Position numbers and translations under genes: made by a program
Shown here: in pieces, positions 56,639-64,000 of the stretch
Layout: each line of letters starts with the position of its first letter
Position numbering within the stretch: position 1 is the first letter of the stretch
Assembly (NCBI GenBank): GCA_964019135.1
Contig: OZ025256.1
Span: 2,604,001-2,668,000, forward strand
DNA from: Arenicola marina
Lineage: Eukaryota; Annelida; Polychaeta; Arenicolidae
DNA length: 64,000 nucleotides
Direction of reading: 5' to 3'
Notes under the pieces: model-generated
Seen by the model: the letters and a program-made list of their open reading frames with translations, nothing else
What the model was told of the DNA's origin: nothing
Database searches by the model: none

Positions 56639-57462
56639 GTCTAGGGAAATGTAACACCAGATATAGTGAAGATCTATATATAAATATCATTGCAAATACC
56701 GACGTCTGCTCCGTAACAATGGTTGCTACGCCAAAAATGACCACGTACGTTGCCAAGCAATGACGAGCTCAGGACGCATGGTTACCCAGGCCATGTGTTT
56801 TCTAGCAGAAGAAAAAACCCGGTTGGTGTATGTCAACAGAATATGTCACGCAGTGAAAGCATGACGCATGAACTTCCGGCCTCCCAACAGGTGGCCCCAA
56901 TGGCGACCGCGACCCCTGGCGGGAGATTGATTTCGCCCCGGCTGACGTCACGCTAACGCTGGTCACCCAACATGCTTACGGTATAGACATTCATTTAGTG
57001 CTTTGGTTTATCCTAACTACCACAGTTCGGCTCTAATTCACCCATCGCTCAGACAGGAAGTGTGTCGTGTGCTGTCGATGAATCACAATTTACCTCCCGG
57101 AACTGACGTCGTTGAGAGGTAGCCTGCCTCGCGTCAACAGCGCATGGGAGTTAAGAATTGTCGGCATATATATATATATTATATTTTTTTATTCTGTACA
57201 TCCACCTGTCTCTGCTTGAGACCCCGTATAATTGTGGTATCATGACTCCGTATTGTAGTCGCATCATCACTTCGCCTAACGGCGCCTCTATTAATTCGGT
57301 TCCTGCAAATTTTAGTAATAAAGTGAAGCCGATTATGAAATTCGCCCATATAGAGAAAAGAAAATGTCCAAACAATGTTTTTAAACACTAGTTACTTGCT
57401 CCGCTACGGAATGCGTGGAGCATGTCTGTTTATTAATCTGACCATACGCTTACCATGCAAGG
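56639..57462. other. No gene recognised
   Basis: Contains single CRE-type sites (TGACGTCA near 56943) and a short TA run at 57166-57180. No exon recognised. Confidence 0.45.
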
Positions 57463-57660
57463 TCGCCCCCATCACTCTGGTGGGGGGGGGCGCTTCCACC
57501 TCGTCCTTACTCAATCCTTGCCACCCCCCCCTTCTCCACACATACCAACATCTCCAACCTTAACCCTCACACACCAATGCTTTTCACCCCCCCCCTCCTC
57601 CACCCACACCACCATCTCCAACCTTACCCCTCACACACCAATCCTTGCCACCCCCACCCG
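57463..57660. repeat. Dispersed C-rich repeat, copy 2
   Basis: CCCCCATCACTCTGGTGGGG, a G run, GGCGCTTCCACCTCGTCC and three roughly 50-bp units with CTCCAACCTTA and CCTCACACACCAAT. Parallels 42020-42385. Confidence 0.7.
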
Positions 57661-57670
57661 CAATTCACCC

Positions 57671-58082
57671 ACACGTCCAACACCTGCAGACAGGCACGTC
57701 CAATACCTACAGACAGGGACGCTCAACACCTGCAGATAGACACGCCCAACACGTACAGGCAGGGACGTCCAACACCTATAGCCAAGCACGTTCAACACCT
57801 GCAGACATGCACGTCCAATACATATAGACAGGCACGTCCAACACCTGCAGACAGGCACGTCCAATACCTATAGACAGGCACGTCCAATACCTGCAGACAG
57901 GCACGCCCAACACGTATAGACAGGCACGTCATACACGTGCGGACAGGCACGTCCAACACCTACAGACAGGCACGTCCAACACCTGCAGACAAGCACGTCC
58001 AACACCTACAGACAGGCACGTCCAACACCTACAGACAAACACGTCCACCACCTACAGATAGGCACGTCCAACATCTGTAGAC
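57671..58082. repeat. 23-bp tandem array, about 18 copies
   Basis: Units of CACGTCCAACACCTGCAGAC plus AGG with CAATACCTATAGACA variants. It starts directly beside the C-rich dispersed repeat. Confidence 0.95.
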
Positions 58083-59080
58083 GGCAGGCAAGTCGTGGCT
58101 CACAATTCATCTAGCCTCTCCAGGTTGGGGACATCTCGTGAACTGCCTAAGACGCATGGTTTAATCGAGCTGCTAGCAGGTTGTGGAAAACGCTAATAGT
58201 GGCACAGGGCTCGGATAGCGCAGCGGTGTGTGTACAACAGCCTTGGCCTGGACGGGTGGCCTGACGGAGGTGACCACGTGACACACGGCGCCATCACCAC
58301 TGCCACCAGATGGCGCAAAAATGTCAAGATTAAATCAATTAGGTCAATGGCAAGCCGTTTGTATCATAATTGACAAAAGCAAACATTGTTCGCCCCGAAG
58401 CGTTCTGTTTCGGCGGGCGGGGGGTGGGGGGGGGGAGAGACCCTAGGCTTTCAACCAATATGATATAAATGGTTTACGCGGTACTGCCCCTCCTAGCGCA
58501 AGTCCTTTCTAGCAAAATTAGATATTGAATCCCAAGTAAATTATCAAGCTGGTTGTAACGGATATATGGAAATGACGGCGTCAGAAGAACCTGAAATTTA
58601 TCAACGTTTGATGGTATTTACACAGGCAAAATGTACGCTGGGGGCGGGGTGCGGGGTTGTGGAATGAGAGGGGGTTATCTAGTGCAAACGTTTCGCAGAA
58701 GTGAGGCACAGCGTATGTGAAGGCTAAAGCCGGTCCATAGGACACTCGGAAGTCAAGAATTGCGTTCCAATAGTACGTAAATTGAAGCTTGAAACTAATA
58801 TGACATGAAACGGTAGATATCCCTATTCGTTAATGTTTCCATCTATTGGAAAAATATTTTTCTCGGCCACCGTAGAAAATTAGTAGATTGCCTCACGGAC
58901 TGCTAAATAAATAAATAAATATTGACATCTGGAATACGATAACTACAACCTACTTCCTGTTATAATGTCGGTCCCATGATCTTTCTGGATGCGTGACCGC
59001 TTCATCTAAAGCAACTTTAAATGATTACCATCTATTTCGTGAAATTGACAATCATAGCTGATTGAACAATTCGGATCCGG
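58083..59080. other. No gene recognised
   Basis: GGGCTCGGATAGCGCAGCGG near 58207-58226 is tRNA-head-like but no B box follows. A G-rich patch lies at 58417-58436, and an AAAT run at 58905-58920. Confidence 0.4.
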
Positions 59081-59470
59081 CCTAGCGGACGCAGGGGATT
59101 TTGCCGTTAATTGTCTCACTCGAACGGCCGCCTTCTTCATATCCCAGGGCAACGCTAGCGAGGGGCCATTATGTCCACCGCTACACCAGCCTAGCCGTAG
59201 CCTAATGACGTCGGCGGCATTGATATCAACAGCGCCGCGGGCTATTCTAGTTCAGTACCCGGATGTGGCTTCCCATGATTCCCTCATGTTCCGGCATCCT
59301 GTCGTCTGTTTTTTTTTCGCGCCATTTCGTGTCGCGGGAGTTGTCACCAAGCGATCGGCAATGGCGCTCTCGCCCGCCGGCTAAACACACGGCCTTTTAT
59401 CGCATGGGAAATCATTGACGCCAAGGCATAAAAGCCGCAGGAGTGCCACCTAGCGGGCGTTATTATAGGA
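59081..59470. promoter_or_regulatory. CpG-rich patch with E2F-like and TATA-like words
   Basis: GC-rich relative to its neighbours, with TTTCGCGCCATTT (E2F-like, near 59317-59329), TGACGTCGG, CCCGCCGGC and CATAAAAGCC near 59428-59437. No following exon was found, so this may only be a CpG patch. Confidence 0.18.
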
Positions 59471-59582
59471 ACGGAATTCCACAAATAGCCTTCCTAACGA
59501 TAGCTCTACTGAGAAAACAAATACTACATGGGTTTCAAACAACTTCGGAACTTTAATATTATCAATAACGGCGCATGTATAC

Positions 59583-59625
59583 TACACCCACCCATATATA
59601 TATACACATATATATATATATATAT

Positions 59626-59666
<41 letters not shown>
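59583..59666. repeat. (TA)n/(TATACACA)n microsatellite
   Basis: Alternating TA with two interruptions by CACA over about 80 bp. Confidence 0.95.
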
Positions 59667-59667
<1 letters not shown>

Positions 59668-60150
59668 TATAGTTTGACGACAACTGTGGTTATCAAAACA
59701 CACGCCGGATCCAGACATGTGGGACGTGACTTTGAGCTCGGACTCGAGATAATACGAGAACTGTAAAGTAGGAAGCGGGGGCCAGAGATGGGCGGCCATT
59801 AACCGGAAGTTGCTTCCCGTGTCCGGTGCCCCTGTTAACGACTCGCAGCATTAAAGTCCCCACGGAGTCCTACCTCTGGCTCCTTGAGCGCCGCGACCGC
59901 CGCAATAACCCAGGAGTAAAGTGAAACATAAATTTCTATTCTCTAGAGTATGGGAGTGAGGGTGGGAAGGGTCGGTGTAGGGGGGATGGGGGGTGGGGTG
60001 GGGGGTGGAGCGACCACGGGTCACCAATAAACGTGTTGAGTCGGGCGAGAGTAGGGCGAAACGGGTGGGGGGGGAGGTGAAAAACAATCTCCACCACAAG
60101 GGGTCGCCACGCTGGTCGTGTCATAAACACGTGGCTGGTGGCTTTTGTGG
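59667..60150. other. No gene recognised
   Basis: G-rich patch at 59980-60080; no exon. Confidence 0.5.
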
Positions 60151-60640
60151 TCATGGTGGGGATGGTGGTGGTGTAGTGTTGTGGTGGTTATGGTGGTGCC
60201 TGTAATGGTGTGGTGGTGTGGTGGTTATGGTGGTGCGGTGGTGGTGTTGGTGGTGTGGTGGTGGTGTGGTTATGGTGGTGCCTGTAGTGGTGCCTGTGGT
60301 GGTGGTGTGGTGGTGGTGCGGTGGTGGTGCGGTGGTGGTGTGGTTATGGTGGTGCCTGCGGTGGTGGTGTGGTGGTGGTGTGGTTATGGTGGTGCCTGTG
60401 GTGGTGCCTGTGGTGGTGGTGCGGTGGTGGTGCGGTGGTGGTGTGGTGGTGGTGTGGTTATGGTGGTGCCTGTAGTGGTGCCTGTGGTGGTGGTGTGGTG
60501 GTGGTTTGGTGGTGGTGTGGTTATAGTGGTGCCTGTAGTGGTGCCTGTGGTGGTGGTGTGGTGGTGGTGCGGTGGTGGCGTGGCGGTTATGACGGTTTGT
60601 TGGTGGTGATGATGGTTTGGTGGTGGTGGTGATACATGTG
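60151..60640. repeat. TGG-rich minisatellite
   Basis: Irregular repetition of GGTGGTGGTG and GGTTATGGTGGTGCCTGTGG over about 490 bp. Val/Trp/Gly/Cys frames on plus and Thr/His/Pro frames on minus are compositional. Confidence 0.92.
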
Positions 60641-61139
60641 GTGGTGATTGCGGTGGGGGCGATGATGCTAGTGGTGCGGATGGTGGTCGTAGTTGGTGTG
60701 GGGGTGTTGGTAGTTGTGATGGGGGTGCTGGAGGTGGTGGTGATGTCGGGAATGGGGGTGGTGATGGTGATGGTGATGGCGTTGGTGGCGGAGCCGTTGA
60801 TACAACCACAAACACCCCGAGTGTCACGATGCACCCCCCCCCCACCCGCCCTTGTGGTGCAGACTAATGTCCCAAAACTCAGATCTGTTCTCGTAACTCC
60901 GCACATCCGGGCATTGACTGGGGCGACCTGCCCCGTCTTAAACCCTGCCCCCAACCCCTCACCCCTCCCCTTACCACGTCCACCCCCTCCCTCACCTCAC
61001 CACAGCAACCCTGATCCCCTCTCATCTCACCCTCACACCCCTTCCCAGCTCCTTGCAGCACGTAAAATAGCAGCGTCTGTCACCAAGGAAATGGGTCTGC
61101 TAGATCAACCCCACACATGGCGGTCGTGAAAGTGCGGCA
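60641..61139. other. No gene recognised
   Basis: Degenerate extension of the TGG tract to about 60790, then C-rich unique-looking DNA. Confidence 0.45.
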
Positions 61140-61169
61140 GGGTGGGGGCAACTTACGACCCTGGCATTC

Positions 61170-61362
61170 CACCCACCCATCTACCCACATACCCACACAT
61201 CCACCCCTTGACCCACCCACCCACCCACCAATGCATCTACCCACACAGCCACCTACAAACCCACCCACCCACTCACTCATCCACCCCCACACCCATCCAC
61301 CTCCCCCATCCATCCTTCACCCCCCCCCCCCTCCTCCCCATTCACCCACACCCCCACCCTCC
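61170..61362. repeat. CCCA-type low-complexity tract
   Basis: CCACCCACCCACCCACC and CATCCACCCC words with a C run near 61320-61332. Pro/His/Thr frames are compositional. Confidence 0.85.
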
Positions 61363-62478
61363 CTCTGTCCCGGGCAACGCTAGCAAAACCTTAGCTCCAG
61401 CCCGTCTCCATGCAGCACCTTGCTCGTGCGTCCTCCGCTAAAGTGCTTATAACGCTAAGCGAGAACCATTTGTCACGTGACTTGGCTTGATCCGAGACCC
61501 CCTCCACTTGAACAGAGAGACACCTCGCGGTCAATCATTTTGCTCGTAATAAACTAAAATTGTCTTCGCATTTCCGTCACATTGTTTCATCTGTCGCAAA
61601 TGGATTATATGACGGACAGAGTGGCTGGATCGGTGTTTCGGGCCAGGTTTTAGGTGTTTACACATAGTCTAAACTCGGTCAATGGAAGAATGAAATACAG
61701 GGGGGATTTGAACCAGCGACCTGCTGGTCTGTAGTGGCGCGTAGTGTGCGACGGCGGCGCCCTCTAGTGAAGCAATGGTCCTACTCGCAGGCGTGATAAA
61801 GAATAAAGTCCATTCTTGTACGATTGCCTGTCGACAAGCTATGACCGAATTTCTATGTCCATGTTGTTTATCATTGTTTACTGCACTTTCGGAATATGCA
61901 ATCATTACGATTCCTAACACAGTCAGCATATGAAGATCCGCTTAGGCTGTTCCGGCCACCCAATCCGGCCCATAACGGGAGAAAACCACGCGCATCTGGG
62001 TCTTCTCACCAACGACCGTCATGTGGAGGGGGCTAAAGCCAGCCCAGTTATAACCCATGACGCCATCTTACGTATTAGAGGGAACTATTGTTTCACGTGT
62101 GACTCTCGCCAGTAATCCAATTCTTGGGCTCTAAGATGCAAGACGGACATACGATACTGAATACACTTTAAAAACTTTCAGTATTATGGTGAACGATTGC
62201 GCGGCATTGCGCTAGAAGTTTTCAATGTATCAGCAAGATTGGGCCCAGTTACCTTCATGGCATGCATTGCTTAACCAAAGGGAGCTAGTTATATGGAAAA
62301 TGGACCAATTAGATATACGCCACGCATTAAAACAATAGTTTATGGCCAAATTTAGTGAAATATCAAGGCAGCAAGTTATGGAATAGGTTTGTAACATGGA
62401 CACACACTTAGTCTAATCTGCCAAGTAATTCAAAACAATGCCTCATATGTGTTATATAACCTAAAAGTGTGATTTCGA
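61363..62478. other. No gene; tRNA-like relic at 61690-61760
   Basis: GGGGGATTTGAACCAGCGAC and CTGCTGGTCTGTAGTGGCGC, read on minus, have a B-box-like GGTTCAAATCC and resemble the 35-bp satellite monomer at 1682. Otherwise nothing recognised. Confidence 0.45.
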
Positions 62479-63296
62479 CATAACACTATGCTTGCCACAG
62501 GTATGTGAATATAACACCACGCTTACCACAGGTATGTGGATATAACACCACGCTTACCACAGGTATGTGGATATAACACCACGCTTGCAACAGGTATGTG
62601 AATATAACACCACGCTTACCACAGGTATGTGAATATAACACCACGCTTACCACAGGTATGTGGCTATAACACCACGCTTGCAACAGGTATGTGAATATAA
62701 CACCACGCTTGCCACAGGTATGTGACTATAACACCACGCTTACCACAGGTATGTGAATATAACACCACGCTTACCAGAGGTATGTGGATATAACACCACG
62801 CTTACCACAGGTATGTGGCTATAACACCACGCTTACCACAGGTATGTGAATATAACACCACGCTTACCAGAGGTATGTGGATATAACACCACGCTTACCA
62901 CAGGTATGTGGCTATAACACCACGCTTGCAACAGGTATGTGAATATAACACCACGCTTGCCACAGGTATGTGACTATAACACCACGCTTACCACAGGTAT
63001 GTGGATATAACACCACGCTTACCAGAGGTATGTGGATATAACACCACGCTTACCACAGGTATGTTGATATAACACCACGCTTGCAACAGGTATGTGAATA
63101 TAACACCACGCTTACCACAGGTATGTGAATATAACACCACGCTTACCACAGGTATGTGGATATAACACCAGACTTACCAGAGGTATGTGGATATAACACC
63201 ACGCTTACCACAGGTATGTGGCTATAACACCACGCTTGCAACAGGTATGTGAATATAACACCACGCTTGCCACAGGTATGTGACTATAACACCACC
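62479..63296. repeat. 31-bp tandem array, 26 copies, each with a splice-donor-like motif
   Basis: Units of ACCACGCTTACCACAGGTAT plus GTGAATATAAC. I counted 26 units: 22 read CAG|GTATGT and 4 read GAG|GTATGT. A three-unit block (GTGGCT, GCAACAG...GTGAAT, GCCACAG...GTGACT) recurs at units 6-8, 14-16 and 24-26. Confidence 0.96.
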
Positions 63297-63480
63297 TCAC
63301 ACCAGGGTTGGCGCCCCGGGGGTTCCATCAGCCACTCTGTGCTGTGGGTTAAGTGACCCCAACCGACAGGAGTAATTGTTTCGGTGTTTAGTATTGAGAG
63401 CACGTGGACCGAGAAGCCGGAAGCCACGCCTCCGCGCCTCGGTGCAGGAAGGTGGTGATCAGGCATACGCGGAGAAAATA
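63297..63480. other. No feature recognised
   Basis: Short unique-looking spacer. Confidence 0.5.
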
Positions 63481-63504
63481 GGCCGCGGACGGCGGCTGAG
63501 ACTG

Positions 63505-63722
63505 TGAAGGGGTTAGGGGGGGTGAGGGATGAGGGCGTGGGGGCGTGCGTGGGTGAGGGGTGAGGGCGTCAGGACGTGAGGGGGTGAGGGGCAAGGGGGT
63601 GATAGGCTAAGGAGTGAGGAATTGAAGGGGTGACGGGGTGAGGGGGTGAGGGAATGAGGGGGTGAGAGGGTGAGAGAGTGAGGGGATGAGGGGGTTAGGG
63701 GGTGAGAGAAGTGGGTGAGGAC
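63505..63722. repeat. GGGGTGAG-type low-complexity repeat
   Basis: GGGGTGAGG and GGGGATGAGG words repeated irregularly over about 220 bp. Confidence 0.85.
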
Positions 63723-64000
63723 GGAGATCCAAGATACAGCACCGCGCAGGGTCGCATGCCTCTAGATTAACATTTTCTGCACGACATTCGGCGACAAGGA
63801 CTGGAGATCAAGGGGACTGCGGTTGGGGGAGGGGGGGATGGGGGGATGTGTGCAGAATTCAACTCTCGCAGTATTCAGACATTTTAGTTTATTTTGGCCA
63901 TTAATTTTTTTTGGCATTATTACTTCAGTCTGGAAATAGAAGACAATATTAGCCGAGACGATCGAAATTGCATTGCGATTTAGGGAGAGACAAGCCAAGA
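63723..64000. other. No feature recognised
   Basis: Unique-looking DNA to the window edge. Confidence 0.5.

Noticed and set aside
60151..60954. Thr/His-rich minus frame of 267 codons
   Set aside because: Produced by the TGG-rich minisatellite; the frame dissolves outside the repeat.

Overview
The window is non-coding-rich eukaryotic (metazoan) DNA. The evidence is split coding sequence with GT-AG introns, tRNA-derived SINEs with target-site duplications, inverted-repeat DNA transposons, many tandem satellites, and two assembly gaps of exactly 200 N (21087-21286 and 42814-43013). The overall character fits a marine invertebrate, possibly a lower deuterostome, but no sequence here fixes the taxon.

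Only one gene is well supported. It is a calmodulin-family gene on the minus strand. A 144-nt exon (5271-5414) encodes a canonical first EF-hand and the entry to the second. Its length and both phase-1 boundaries match the equivalent exon of animal calmodulin genes as I recall them. A 40-nt candidate exon at 20936-20975 on the same strand ends in the phase needed to join it and encodes a plausible calmodulin-like N-terminus, giving a 15.5-kb intron. The remaining EF-hands should lie beyond the left edge. Weaker plus-strand gene starts (promoter motifs plus a good Kozak ATG) are at 14889-15142 and 34932-35147. They are hypotheses only.

Tandem arrays cover roughly 19 kb (just under a third): 35 bp (1682-3130), 42 bp and 18 bp (4520-5190), 30 bp (6275-7384), 36 bp (21627-22566), 24 bp (27229-27540), 17 and 34 bp (28495-29560), 35 bp (30754-31924), 14 bp (37700-41922, split by a transposon), 31 bp (40194-40494), 34 bp (45861-51795, the largest), 74 bp (52499-55374), 23 bp (57671-58082) and 31 bp (62479-63296). 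Several have higher-order organisation. Long open frames inside them, up to 1761 codons, follow from monomer length and lack of stops and are not annotated as genes.

Mobile elements: about 16 copies or fragments of a tRNA-derived SINE family (one with a perfect 14-bp target duplication), two palindromic MITE-like elements (13736-13960 and 35594-35904), a 1.9-kb hAT-like non-autonomous element inserted in the 14-bp satellite (39628-41519), and other repeat pairs. Long G or C runs (10-18 nt) are unusually frequent.

Most notable observations: (i) a cluster of 15 perfect TGACGTCA and 9 TGAGTCA motifs in two adjacent arrays just downstream of the calmodulin-like exon; (ii) a 26-unit array in which every unit carries a consensus-like 5' splice site; (iii) a satellite whose monomer looks like a slice of a tRNA-derived SINE; (iv) a transposon nested in one satellite while carrying another; (v) a perfect 694-bp tandem duplication inside the 74-bp satellite. 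I see no complete new multi-gene system.
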